NCBI GenBank assembly: GCA_009746045.1
Contig: RPFO01000156.1
Span: 4,600,091 to 4,664,090 of the forward strand
Source of the DNA: Mesostigma viride
Taxonomy: Eukaryota > Streptophyta > Mesostigmatophyceae > Mesostigmatales > Mesostigmataceae
Reading direction: 5' to 3'
Length of the DNA stretch: 64,000 bases
Under the pieces are notes generated by a model. It was not told where the DNA came from. It saw nothing but the letters and a program-made list of their open reading frames with translations, and searched no databases. Both the position numbers and the translations under genes were made by a program. Shown piece after piece: positions 9,961 through 20,963 of the stretch (the first letter of the stretch is position 1; each line of letters opens with the position of its first letter).

Positions 9961-10382
9961 AATAGCAATAGCCCTAGCTTGTAACCATTGGAGTCACTGT
10001 CGCTAAGGCAGCCATGCCTAGAATGTTTGCCTAGCTGTGCCAACACACCTAGTCACGTGCCGCCAACGCACGGTACACAACCAGCCATAGCCTTAGCCTA
10101 GTTCTAGTACAGCCATGCTACGCCCTGGCTATGTTCAGATTACTTGCCCACGCTCCTTGCTATGATATGCTCACATGGGTCTTATTGCACCCACAGTTTG
10201 CCGGATCGTTAGCCTGTCCTTTTAGCTAGCCGCGCCCGATTGCAGCTGTGGCATGCCTTTGGCATGAAGGAGACTGGGGGTCTCTGCCCTTTCTCCTGTA
10301 GTGCACACACAGGGATTAAAAGCACTTCGGTGCTCCGTGACTCCCCAACGGGAGCACGAGTTTAATTAATTAATTAATTAAT
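9961..10382 (+). mobile_element. S2 3' UTR with terminal hairpin and (TTAA)n tail
   Basis: The 3' UTR of the preceding ORF1. The hairpin at 10336-10358 has outer stem CGTG/CACG, bulged A, inner stem CTCCC/GGGAG and loop CAAC. The tail is TTAATTAATTAATTAATTAA. The minus-strand copy at 11363-11800 shares the whole arrangement, so ORF1 and S2 3' UTR form one transposition unit. Confidence 0.8.
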
Positions 10383-10984
10383 GTAATGGTTTGTCGTGGT
10401 GGCTGCGTACAACCATTTCGCCCAGTTTATCATCCGTTTTGTTCATGGTTAGCTGCGTCTTCATCCTATATACTAGAGTAACGATCGATGTAATGCTTAA
10501 ATATGTTGTGCAGCATGGTATTGTGATGGGTTTTCTTGCCTACATTCTTTGGAAAGATGGTATCTTGGCCAGGTTTTGGTTAGCTTTTTGGTTTTGTTAG
10601 TAGAGGACACCCCATAGCCATTTAGCAGCTACTAGTATGATAAAGCCCAGCATATAGGGAGCACTAGCTAGCATTGTCATTGAGCTAGGCTTACTTGCAC
10701 TTGTTTATTACAGCATCAGCACAAGAAAAAAGTGAGCATGGTGTTTGGCTTGTGTGGTTTAATTATTTCAAGGGTGTGCCCTTACCATGCTATGATACGA
10801 ACAAATGTGACTGTGCATAGGCGTGGTTACCTATCTTTATATGCTATGATGGATGTTCTGCAGCCTGGACAGGATGTAGTTAGCATGTTTGATCATCCAT
10901 GATGTTTTTTGTCGCTAGGGGATAAGAATTCAGCTTTGTAATTAATGCTAGCAAGCGTCACCAGCCAAACTGTCCGCTATTTGT
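10383..10984. other. Unassigned sequence
   Basis: AT-rich, with a 69-codon hydrophobic open stretch at 10391-10600 that has no recognisable domain and no supporting context. I do not call a gene here. Confidence 0.5.
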
Positions 10985-11362
10985 AGCGGGCAGTTATTTT
11001 TAGAGCTTGCAGCTGGGTCCCTGGGACACCCCATGATGTCAGTGTTCAGAGGCCCTTACTGGCTTCCCATTCAACTGCCTTGGCAAGACCAGGACCAACA
11101 AACGTGATTTGACATCCAATATTGCATTATATGTGTCTCTTGTCTCGCACCCTGCGCACCCCCTGCCAGGGGGTGCTATATTTAGCACCCATAGGACATT
11201 GCAATATGACCAATGACATGACCCCCAAGGATCGAGGTCCATATATGTGTGTGCTTTGGTCCTAGTATGGACCATAAATAATTATTAGGTTGGTTTGTGG
11301 GCATTATGATGCCAACTAGTGCTAACTGACTGATATTTATAGCAGTGAGTTGGATACCATTT

Positions 11363-12002
11363 AAGGATTAATAAATAAACTCGTGCTCCCGTTGGGGAGT
11401 CACGGAGCACCAGAGTGCTTTTAATCCCTGTGTGTGCATGAACAGGAAGAAAGGGCAGAGGAGACCCCCTTTCTCCTTCATGCCTGAGGCATGCCACAGC
11501 AGCAATGGGACACGATAAACGATCCGGCAAGTTCTGTGGGCAGTATAAGACCGTGTGAGCATAGCCGTACTATCATAACAAGGATCGAGCGTGGGCAAGT
11601 AATCTGATCATCGCCAGGACGTACGTAGCATGGCTGTACAAAGGCTAAGCTAAGCTAGGCTGTGGCTGCTTGTGTACCATGCGTTAGCGGAGCACGAGTG
11701 ACTAGGTATGATGGCTAGGCTAGGCAAACATTCTAGGCATGGCTGCCATAGCGGCAGTTACTACATGTACCAATTATTCAAGCTAATAATGTAGGGCTAT
11801 TCTAGCCCGCAGGGGGCGACCACATCTTGTGGTTGATCATCAGGTCCCCGCCCCTCCAGTACACCTTGGGCTTCTGGTGGGGGCCCTGCTGCTTGTGGCG
11901 GAGGTACTCAGGCCACAGGTCGCGTCGCTGCTGCTGCTGAGCGGGGGTCAGGTCGTCGTCCAGCGTCCAGGTGAGGTAGTTCATGCAACCTCTTGCGACG
12001 AG
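11363..12002 (-). mobile_element. Half-LINE (S2 family) fragment: ORF1 C-terminus plus 3' UTR
   Basis: On the minus strand, the ORF1 C-terminus (TLDDDLTPAQQQQRRDLWPE ... MINHKMWSPPAG, stop at 11802) is followed by the S2 3' UTR, the hairpin near 11385 and a short tail at the left end. Same order as 9425-10382. 5'-truncated at about 12002, where a LINE 3' end abuts it. Confidence 0.8.
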
Positions 12003-12130
12003 AGATTAGCTTAGAGTTAGATTAGTTCGGTTTCGCGGCTTCGCCCACCTCCATCCATCCAGCAAGGGAATAATATGGGCTACATGATCTCCCAACGGAG
12101 TCATGTTCTAATTTAATTTTTTTTTTTTTA
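12003..12130 (+). mobile_element. LINE 3' end
   Basis: GGTTTCGCGGCTTCGCCCACC, CCATCCATCC, the hairpin 12082-12106 (outer ACATGA/TCATGT, bulged T, inner CTCC/GGAG, loop CAAC) and an A/T tail ending in T10. 5'-truncated. Confidence 0.8.
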
Positions 12131-12500
12131 CTATTCTACTACACTACTATACTGCCTAGTCCCCTAAGCGGGGGTGGCTGGGGGTGCTGCATGGGGAAAG
12201 GGGGGTCGCTTGCCAGGGCTTGTGGCCGACGTACGTAGATGGCGGCCCCCTTCCAGTACACCGGCTTTCCTGCTGCTGTCGATCTGCCGGAGCTGGAGGT
12301 AGGTCGGCCATAGCTCCCGTCGCCGTTGTTGCTGCGCCAGTGGTCAAGCCATCGTCCAAGGTGTAGTGAGTCCTCTCGAGCCGCTTGCGGGGAGAACGAA
12401 ATCTTGTACGCCGGGTTCTCAAAGCTATGAGCAGCTGCCAGCGGAGGCGCTCCTGCATGCCTTACCCCACGAGCGGGGAAGGCGGAGGGCAAAGGAATGA
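12131..12500 (-). pseudogene. ORF1 C-terminal fragment (half-LINE, S1 family)
   Basis: Minus-strand reading shows YTLDDGLTTGAATTATGAMA-like sequence in mixed frames, SRCTGRGPPSTYVGHKPWQA, and a stop near 12139, matching the C-terminus of the copy ending at 7258. Frameshifted. Confidence 0.7.
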
Positions 12501-12640
12501 TTGGTAAACCTGCCATGAACTATACACAGCAGTTGCTGCATGGCCGACCTTTAGTGGCCGACCTTGAGTGGCACCAGCCCAGTTTGAACACCGCATTTCC
12601 TCCCAGTCTAGGGACTGTATAACAGTAGTGTACATAGACT
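12501..12640 (+). pseudogene. LINE ORF2 C-terminal scrap
   Basis: GKPAMNYTQQLL and a degraded VVPAQFEHRI-like continuation, ending near a TAA. A small internal duplication of TAGTGGCCGACCTT is visible at about 12552-12566. Confidence 0.65.
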
Positions 12641-12689
12641 AGTCAGGCTTAGCCTAGTATATAGGCTAGAGGTGTGGCAGACATTGATT

Positions 12690-12960
12690 ATTTTATTAAG
12701 CAAACCGGCCCGCACTCCAGTTGGGGAGTCACGGATCGAGCACAATAATCAGAGTTAAACTGCTTTTCATCCGGCCTGTACAGTATTATGTTGTCACATG
12801 CACTAGCTAGGAAGGGGGAAGAGACACCCGTCTCCCCTCACGCCCAGGATCGGAGGCAAGCTAGCCACAGCTGCAATCTAAACAACTCACTACATAGGAG
12901 AGTCTGGCATGATTCTCTGTGGGTGCGCTAATGCTGCCGCTGAAATGTGCGCGGGGTGAC
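12690..12960 (-). mobile_element. Degenerate S2 element
   Basis: Minus-strand landmarks of S2 are recognisable (hairpin CTCCAGTTGGGGAGTCACGGA near 12713, the block beginning GGGGGAAGAGACACCCGTCT) but diverged and with small insertions. Confidence 0.55.
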
Positions 12961-13149
12961 ATGGTGGGGGAATTGTCTGGCACGATGAAACTGTAGACTG
13001 AAGTGTGCAGGCCGGTATATATAGACATGTGCCGCGGTGCATAGTAGCTACTAGGCTGAACTAACTTTAAAAAAGGTCTAGCCCAGTATAGTACGCTGAG
13101 CTACTATATACACAACCGCGCTGCGAAGGGCCATATTTATACATATAGC

Positions 13150-14060
13150 ATATTGGGGCACCAATGTACATACTAGTTGGATGCAGGGTACGTGAGGAGA
13201 CCGCTTAATTCTAACGCCGTGCTGACCACCTGAAACAGACAAGGGACGTGAAAGTTATCAGGTCCCGAAGTACTGCATGCCGACCGGCGGTGGCGGCGGT
13301 GCATGCACACTGAGGTCTCAGTGGATAGGACACGTGGCAGGCAGGGCCTGCACAGGCTTAGCCTGGACCATCACGTGACTAAGTAAGGTCCACGGAGGCT
13401 GAGGACACAAGGGTCCTGTGGCTAAGTAGAGGCCAGTAGGCCAGGATCGACTTCGTGTGCTCTGCAAGGATGCTCATCCGTGCCGGCAGAGCTGTGACAC
13501 GGAACTGGTGATATCTAGTCACGGGATGTCAGAGATCCTTGGGCCGCTGCCTGCAGCAAGGATGCAAGGCAGCGATTATTAAGCAGAGCTCTGGCAAGGT
13601 AGCGGTGCACTGTTCTGAGCCGATGGGAGATGCCTTAGGGCACGATGGAATGAGGTGACATAAAGCTATTGCCTATAAGGCAGGTCAAGGCAGTTCTAAT
13701 TTGCATACCCGCCGTGCATGGTCATGTCGCCCTGCATGCCGGCGAGCAAGCCGACGAGAGCGTTATACTTGGTGCAAGGGATTAAAGGTTGCAAGCCTGG
13801 CAAGCGACCTAGGTTCAGTCAACAGCGGAAAGACCAGGAGCTCACAGTTAGCATTTTGGGCAACCAATATGCTAAGTGGATGCAGTTTGGAAAGACCTTT
13901 CCAACGCCGTGCTGACCGCCTGAAACAGACAAGGGACAAGAAAGATATGAGGTCCCGAAGTCCTAGCCGTCCGTGGCCGACTAGGGTGCGGTCCCGTCTG
14001 GTATAGTGGACAGGACACGTGGCAGGCCGTGCCTGCACAGGCTCAGCCTGTCTATCACGT
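13150..14060. repeat. R1 dispersed repeat (two partial units)
   Basis: First unit about 13150-13900, second starting at 13903 with AACGCCGTGCTGACCGCC. Both carry the block CTGAAACAGACAAGGGAC and a CACGTGGCAGGC block. Closely related sequence flanks FB2 (35620-35678 and 43805-44440). The unit is about 0.7 kb, GC-rich, and without a long open frame. It could be part of an LTR element (a TTAAAGGTTGC block recurs at 13770 and 14425), but no TG/CA-bounded LTR pair could be shown. Confidence 0.55.
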
Positions 14061-14653
14061 GACTGTGGTCCACGTAGACCAGGAGGAGCAGCAGCCTGTG
14101 ACTGGTGGGGTACTGGAGCTGGCACAGGACTGCAACACAAGGATACTAGACCTTGCAGCCTGGCTTGTGACAGGTCCTGTACTTCCTAGGTTGCAGGAGT
14201 CTAGGCAAATCCAGCTCGTCCTGGCTCTGCACTGATGCCAGTGGACGTTACTGTAGGGATTTGTCTGTATACCTGCACGTGCCTCGTCACGCCGATGGGA
14301 ACGAGGAACAACGCAAAGGATATAGCTGGTCATGGGGGATGACCAGCTATCTTGGCAAGCACGAACCGTGGGTGCCCACATTGGACGTGGAAGTGACCAC
14401 CGTGGTCGTGACTTGGTGCACGGGTTAATAAAAGGTTGCTGCCTGCAACTTTGGCTCATCCCGTTGTGTGTGAACGATCGACCAGGAGCTCACGCTCTGT
14501 GCTTCGTTCTTAACTCGTACTATTGCATTTTCCTGCTGCAAGTTTTCATGTCGGCCGACGCTCGGGCAAACACGCCTGAGTCGCATTCTTCCAGCCGCCA
14601 AGATACGTCGGTGCCGCCGGCGCGCGAGAGGTCGTTCTATCCTTACACGCACC

Positions 14654-14941
14654 ATGCAGTCAAACGCATCTACCTTTGTGCAGGCTGCGTACGTAGCGCG
14701 AGGCCTTGCTGAGGGCGGGTGGGTTGCGGTGTTCGGCAACGCAGCTGGGCCGTCAGCTAACGACCCAGTGGTAATGAGGATAAGGGCGACGACGTCGCCA
14801 GGCGAAACGGGCAGAGTGGCCACCGAGCGTCTCGTCAGTATACGGGACGAGATAGCCTCTTTGATTTACAGTTTGGAGGTCGCGTACCAGGGAGGTCACG
14901 TGACGATACAAGCGTTGGACTTGGCGAGGCGGAGACGCTGA
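14654..14941 (+). CDS. Short open frame of unknown function
   Basis: 95 codons from ATG (MQSNASTFVQAAYVARGLAE) to stop. The composition (Ala/Val-rich, RIRATTSPGETGRVATERLV) looks protein-like and is hydrophilic at the end. It sits between R1 and a RLE-LINE fragment, upstream of Copia relics, so a gag-like origin is possible, but there is no CCHC knuckle. I do not recognise it. Confidence 0.3.
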   Translation: MQSNASTFVQAAYVARGLAEGGWVAVFGNAAGPSANDPVVMRIRATTSPGETGRVATERLVSIRDEIASLIYSLEVAYQGGHVTIQALDLARRRR

Positions 14942-15399
14942 GTCAGTTAACCGCCATCTGTTTAGGTGGTGCGAGACTGTATAATCATTGGGTGGCTACA
15001 AGCTCATTGGGGGAAGGCACGGACGCATCGCACATTGCACAGCAACTGACACGGGGCCAGCAGGGGCCAGGGCTGCATGGACCAAAGCCCAAGGGGCTCC
15101 TTATGGTGGACGTCATCCGGGCGCTGATGGAACGGCAAGCGTGATCCCAAGGTATCTAAGCTCACGGGGTGGGGGTCATGTTGGGCAGCAACATTAGTTA
15201 GAGGTCCAGATACCAACTCGATCACAGGTGTCGATTCTGAGGGCTGAGGATGCTGCATGCAGGGTTGCACATGTCCTTAGCCAGTTGCCTGCAGCCGTGT
15301 CTGATTTCTGGATACATAATCATCACCTGTTTATTTCAGATCGGTAATAATTCTGGGGGTGCCCACTGTGTTCTGCATGTGGTAGAGGGCTACATACAT

Positions 15400-16102
15400 A
15401 TGATACCAAGGGTCTGCTTCTGTGGTTTTGCGCTCACCCTCGATCGCGTCGTTCACTGGCTCCGGGGCGCTCTTCCGGCTCAGGTCTGGCTGGCCGCCGA
15501 GGGCCACGACAAACGCATCCAGTCGGCCTTGGCGCAGCTGACGATCCCGGGCCCTGCCCTCCCGCCACATGCTATATTCGCATTGCCTCCCTGCCTGCAC
15601 GGATGGGTGGCTGTGGTCTGACTCGTGCCGCCTGGCTCAGTGCATGGCCCCAGCAGCATTTTTGGGCTCCGTCGCTCAGTCGTGGGCGGAAAGCTGCCGG
15701 CAGCCTCCTGCCCCTTTTGGCAACGGCCGCGCCTGACCTCCTGGACCCCAGCAGCCCTTTGCCCTTTCTCACCGCCATCCAGGAGGCCTATGCTGAGATC
15801 CAGCAGCAGGCCTGTTCTCCCGTCCGTGCCGCTCAGGCGGTGCAGCGCCGCCTCCCTCGCAAGATGTCCTGGAGGAGTTTGGGGCCATGGGGCCCCTGAC
15901 CTCCGCCTTCTTCAAGGAGTGTTGCCGGCTCCGGGAGGACCGCGGCTGGACCTGGAGGGCCAGCGGGCCCCATGGTCGGCGCGGACCTGCATGGACGTCA
16001 TATTGCAGCGTCAGCGCTTAATTGTCGGTGGCGCTGACTCGGGCCATGGCTGACATCATGCTCCGCCGTACGCGGGCTGATTTTGCGGTGCAGCAGGGCT
16101 AT
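15400..16102 (+). pseudogene. RLE-type LINE C-terminal remnant with internal deletion
   Basis: Shares three blocks with the minus-strand relic at 45.4-48.9 kb: PDLLDPSSPLPFLTAIQEAY (near 15735-15795), VLEEFGAMGP followed by FFKECCRLREDR (near 15865-15950), and the C-terminus ALTRAMADIMLRRTRADF before a stop near 16102. Upstream, GGCGLTRAAWLS resembles the segment that follows the RT in this family. The CCHC and nuclease region present in the other copy is missing, so it has an internal deletion plus frameshifts. Confidence 0.6.
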
Positions 16103-16589
16103 TAGGTTCCTCCCGTTAGGATATTCCATTGGTCTTATCGTACTATAGAGCTTTGACATGGCTCTGTATATATAGGCTTATAGCTGGGCGTTTGCTTTGG
16201 TTTGAGTGATTTCACTCCATACTGTAAGTAATTATATTTTTAATATACATATGAGGGTCCGGCCATACTGGCTGGGGCAGAATTTCTTATGCCAGCCGGG
16301 GGTGACGATAACCTCTGAGGAGCTAGCACAAGGAGGGCAGGGCTGCCTACCCCAGGCTACAGAGATAATATCTCTACTCCCAGGGTCTTAGTGTGGCTGT
16401 AAGGGCTGTGAAGGGAGTTGCAGTGGAGGGACCTGATTCTAAGGTGCCCATTGCACAGGACCTGCTGATCATCCCTGGCAACTACGTTTGACCCACGCCA
16501 GTTGGGGGTGCAGAGGTATTAGATCCCTGGAACGAGTCCTGTCTGTACTCTTGGCGCAAGCTATAGTGGAGATGATGCAAAGCCCCATG

Positions 16590-18210
16590 CAAGATGGCTA
16601 AGGCATGGACCCTTGGCTTTGTGGCCTCTGGGCATGAGTGGATGATTGCCAACTGTGCAGAGCCTGTTGTAGATGTCCTCCCTGAGGATCACCAGCTGCT
16701 CAGATTGATGTTAAATTGTCTTCAAGCTCAAGCAGGTAGATGGCGTCGAGGTGCCACATGTCTGACAGGCCAGTTGTAACCAATACCATGGCACTGGACA
16801 GTTAGCAGATGAGGCTCTACTATACGCCAGGGATGCTGCATGACACGTGGAGAATGTTGTTGTACGTGTGTTTTCTTGTCTTTCCTGCATGGTCAAAGGC
16901 ATTGCCTATGGCTCTAGCTGCTTTGATAGAGTTTCAAGAGGGCTTTTCTCAAGGGTGACCACGAAGAGGCTAGGGAGACATGGCGAACGATAGGTCACGT
17001 ACCTTTCTTTGTTAGTGTGCCTGCAGTGTGGAGGGCAGAGATCAAGGCAAGGTACCTAAGGATTCTCAAGGGTGTAGAGGGTCTAATGGTCCAGTCCCAT
17101 CATCTGGAGGAAAAGCCTCGAGAAGTTTCTCAAAGCTGACAGCTGTGGCTTGTCTGTATCCCCATGCAGTTGATCCTTGCTTGTTCAGTCCAGGCTAGGG
17201 ATGTTGGCCTGCCTGTATTTTCCTCCCTGCATGGTGATGATATGCAACTCATGGGTTCTCCCTCCTGCATGGATTGAGAAGACTTTGTCCAGGATCCAGA
17301 AACGGTTTGAGCTCAGGGTAAGAAGATCCATACCGCACATGGTTGAGAATGATCGAGCCCATGGTCTTTTGTGGGATGCAGGCAACACTGATCAAACAGC
17401 ATGCAGGGTTCTTGGGTCATCAAGCTGCATGGAGGATGGTAGCCATTATACTCATGCAGCAGATCCTTGAGGCCCTGCAGGAGCCCATTACTAATGGGGC
17501 CCAGCCAAGGTGTGCTACCATACACGCGGTAATAATGTTGGCATCAGGTTGGCTATATAGCATTTGCGCGCCTGACCTGCTGGTCTTGTGTCGATTGACA
17601 GATTCCCAGCTGGTCGAGGTGGGTGCTGAGAGTGTGCTGCAATCTGTGAGGATACATGTCTCCACCTCTCATCTTGGGTCCTCTGGATTTGTACAGGCCC
17701 TTTGACATGGTTTTCTAGGTGGACAGTTATATGGATAGTGAGGAAGGTCACAGAGGTCAGGGGGCGGGCAGCAGTGCATTAATCACCTGCATGGTGCAAG
17801 AGCAGTCCTCTCTAGCTAGTCTGCTGGTACAGTCGGTCGCAGAATAGGGTAACCCCCAGCAGTGAAATTGCTGAGTGCAGGACAATCTGTGAGGGGCTGC
17901 ACACAGCCCTTTACTTGAGGGAGCTTTTCTACCAGCTGTGTAAGGTAGCTTCCTGTACGTCGGTTGCTGATGCACACACTGGTGAATTAAACTGACACGA
18001 GCATGACTGGTGAATTAAACTGACACGGTGATCGAGCATGGACATGGGCATGGTGCATGCAGTTCGTGCACAGGCAGCTGGCCAGAAGCAGGGACCTTGA
18101 TATTATCTGTTGCTCATCAAGGAAATTTCTGGCTTGGCTGACATTGAACATGTGGCCCGCCGGCGGCGTGGATAACCCTGCAGACGCTCTCACCAAGCTC
18201 GAGGAGAAGG
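16590..18210 (+). pseudogene. Decayed Ty1/Copia pol (RT and RNase H)
   Basis: Recognisable blocks in shifting frames: GDDMQLMGS-like and IEKTLSRIQKRFELR (17225-17320, the region just after the Copia RT YVDD box), FCGMQATLIKQ and QQILEALQEPIT (17370-17490), TICEGLHTALYLRELFYQL (17883-17940, RNase H), SRDLDIICCSSRKFLAW and finally VDNPADALTK (18168-18197), the conserved end of Copia RNase H. FB1 is inserted 13 nt after ADALTK; the last codons resume at 25978. Many stops make it non-functional. Confidence 0.7.
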
Positions 18211-18336
18211 AGGGGATTCATAGGTGTTTGCTCAATTTCACAAGTCTTCAAATGAGTAAAAAAAAAATCTTTCAGATCTGAGGGTACCTAAAGCTGGACT
18301 GTTGCAGGCAGCATGTAGACCATGAAAATAGACCAC

Positions 18337-19426
18337 AGTTAGGTTAATATTGTGCGGAAACCTTTTTGCCACTTGGGCTACTCAGGTTCCGCACAATATT
18401 ACCGGCGATAACCACTCGCCGGACACTCAAGTTCACGACGTCGTGAACTTGAGTGTCCGGCGAGTGGTTATCGCCGGTAATATTGTGCGGAACCTGAGTA
18501 GCCCAAGTGGCAAAAAGGTTTCCGCACAATATTAACCTAACTAAAACCTAGCCTCTTGGGGCGAGGACGAATCACTAGGCTCGGAACACCCGTATGCATG
18601 AATATGATCGAATATAAGCATCTCGTTGGTGCAAATATCGATATGAATATGATCGAATATGAGCATCTCCTTGGTGCGCATATGATTAGAGCCGGGTGCC
18701 AAATCGGAACGAATTATTCCCCCAAATAATCCGCTTCCGAGTGGATTCGAACCTGCGCCCCGCAAGGAACCAGGTCTTAGTTAGGTTAATATTGTGCGGA
18801 AACCTTTTTGCCACTTGGGCTACTCAGGTTCCGCACAATATTACCGGCGATAACCACTCGCCGGACACTCAAGTTCACGACGTCGTGAACTTGAGTGTCC
18901 GGCGAGTGGTTATCGCCGGTAATATTGTGCGGAACCTGAGTAGCCCAAGTGGCAAAAAGGTTTCCGCACAATATTAACCTAACTAAGACCTGGATCCTTG
19001 CGGGGCGCAGGTTCGAATCCACTCGGAAGCGGATTATTTGGGGGAATAATTCGTTCCGATTTGGCACCCGGCTCTAATCATATGCGCACCAAGGAGATGC
19101 TCATATTCGATCATATTCATATCGATATTTGCACCAACGAGATGCTTATATTCGATCATATTCATGCATACGGGTGTTCCGAGCCTAGTGATTCGTCCTC
19201 GCCCCAAGAGGCTAGGTTTTAGTTAGGTTAATATTGTGCGGAAACCTTTTTGCCACTTGGGCTACTCAGGTTCCGCACAATATTACCGGCGATAACCACT
19301 CGCCGGACACTCAAGTTCACGACGTCGTGAACTTGAGTGTCCGGCGAGTGGTTATCGCCGGTAATATTGTGCGGAACCTGAGTAGCCCAAGTGGCAAAAA
19401 GGTTTCCGCACAATATTAACCTAACT
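18337..19426. mobile_element. 1090-bp palindromic element inserted in FB1
   Basis: Three identical 206-bp perfect palindromes P (18337-18542, 18779-18984, 19221-19426) alternate with a 236-bp spacer X (18543-18778) and its reverse complement (18985-19220). The whole is one palindrome centred between 18881 and 18882; by eye the arms differ at one base (GGTTCC against GGATCC near 18770 and 18994). It is flanked by ACCAC at 18332-18336 and 19427-19431, a 5-bp TSD within an FB repeat unit, whose uninterrupted form occurs in every other unit. Termini are AGTTAGGTTAATATTGTGCGG. No transposase. The 61-codon frames inside are mirror images created by the palindrome and are not called as genes. Confidence 0.9.
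19010..19020 (+). promoter_or_regulatory. Pol III B-box consensus
   Basis: GGTTCGAATCC matches the tRNA B-box/T-loop consensus exactly; its mirror copy lies at 18743-18753 on the other strand. The surrounding bases do not fold into a tRNA T-arm, and no A-box was seen 30-60 bp upstream, so function is uncertain. Confidence 0.35.
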
Positions 19427-19427
19427 A

Positions 19428-20963
19428 CCACCCACGAAAATTGGGCTCATTCTGAGCTCAAATGGTGACATGTGACAGCATACATGTGCAGTTTTTCGTC
19501 ATTTTCCCCCTTTTCTTACATGAAACAAATATGAATAGTGAACAAATGAACTCATATCAGGCTGGATTCTTGCAGGCAGCATCTAGACCATGAAAATAGA
19601 CCACCCACAAAAATTGGGCTCATTCTGAGCTCAAATGGTGACATGTGACAGCATACATGTGCAGTTTTTCGTCATTTTCCCCCTTTTCTTACATGAAACA
19701 AATATGAATAGTGGACAAATGAACTCATTTCAGGCTGGATTCTTGCAGGCAGCATGTAGACCATGCAAATAGACCACCCACAAAAATTGGGCTCATTCTG
19801 AGCTCAAATGGTGACATGTGACAGCATACATGTGCAGTTTTTCGTCATTTTCCCCCTTTTCTTACATGAAACAAATATGAATAGTGGACAAATGAACTCA
19901 TTTCAGGCTGGATTCTTGCAGGCAGCATGTAGACCATGAAAATAGACCACCCACAAAAATTGGGCTCATTCTGAGCTCAAATGGTGACATGTGACAGCAT
20001 ACATGTGCATTTTTTCGTCATTTTCCCCCTTTTCTTACATGAAACAAATATGAATAGTGGACAAATGAACTCATTTCAGGCTGGATTCTTGCAGGCAGCA
20101 TCTAGACCATGAAAATAGACCACCCACAAAAATTGGGCTCATTCTGAGCTCAAATGGTGACATGTGACAGCATACATGTGCAGTTTTTCGTCATTTTCCC
20201 CCTTTTCTGACATGAAACAAATATGAATAGTGAACAAATGAACTCATTTCAGGCTGGATTCTTGCAAGCAGCATCTAGACCATGAAAATAGACCACCCAC
20301 AAAAATTGGGCTCATTCTGAGCTCAAATGGTGACATGTGACAGTGTAAATATGCAGCTTTTCGTCATTTGCACCGGTTTCTTACATGAAACTAATAGGAA
20401 TCATGACCAAATGAACTCATATCGAGCTGCCAGGATTCTTGCAAGCAACATTTAAACCATAATACTACACCACCTACAAAAATTGGGCTCATTATGAGCT
20501 CAAATGGTGACATGTGACAGTATAAATATGCAGTTTTACGCCATTTTCATCGTTTTCTTACACGAAATAAATAGGAATCATGACCAAATGAGCTCATATC
20601 GAGCTGGATTCTTGCAAGCTACATTTAAACCATAATACTAGACCACCTACAAAAATTGGGCTCATTATGAGCTCAAATGGTGACATGTGACAGTATAAAT
20701 ATGCAACCTTTTGTCATTTGCACCGGTTTCTTACATGAAACAAATAGGAATCATGAACCAATGAACTCATATCCAGCTGGATTCTTGCAAGCTACATTTA
20801 AACCATAATACTACACCACCTACAAAAATTGGGCTCATTATGAGCTCAAATGGTGACATGTGACAGTATGAATATGCAGTTTTACGCCATTTGCACCGGT
20901 TTCTTACATGAAACAAATAGGAATCATGACCAAATGAACTCATATCAAGCTGGATTCTTGCAA
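19428..20963 (+). repeat. FB1 left arm: nine ~173-bp tandem units
   Basis: Units begin CCACCCACAAAAATTGGGCT at about 19428, 19601, 19774, 19947, 20120 and 20293 (period 173), then 20470, 20643 and 20816 in a more diverged form (CCACCTAC). Outer units are more alike than the three next to the core, as expected from array turnover at the outer side. Confidence 0.9.

Larger units (their letters stand above)
8650..11356. mobile_element. TIR element copy A (MITE-like), split by a 2.1-kb insertion
   Basis: About 225 bp at 8650-8875 and about 370 bp at 10985-11356 match, in reverse, consecutive parts of the element at 37465-38105. The outer ends are inverted: CTTAGATGGTA on the left and TACCATTTAAG on the right. 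Just inside each end lies a strong hairpin: arms AACTGTCCGCTA/TAGCGGACAGTT with loop CAAA near 8688-8715, and a matching copy near 10972-10998. The middle (about 8880-10985) is foreign: an ORF1-bearing half-LINE plus unassigned DNA. The superfamily is unknown and no transposase is present. Confidence 0.6.

Noticed and set aside
10391-10600. Small hydrophobic protein frame
   Set aside because: Short, AT-rich, no second copy, no motif and no neighbouring gene context.
13150-14530. R1 as an LTR of the Copia relic
   Set aside because: No paired LTRs, primer-binding site or TG/CA ends could be shown. R1 also flanks FB2 without pol nearby. Left as an unclassified repeat.
18350-19419. Repeated 61-93-codon frames reading MCGNLFATWATQVPHNITGD on both strands
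   Set aside because: They are mirror products of the perfect palindrome; identical frames on both strands follow from the DNA symmetry, not from coding selection.
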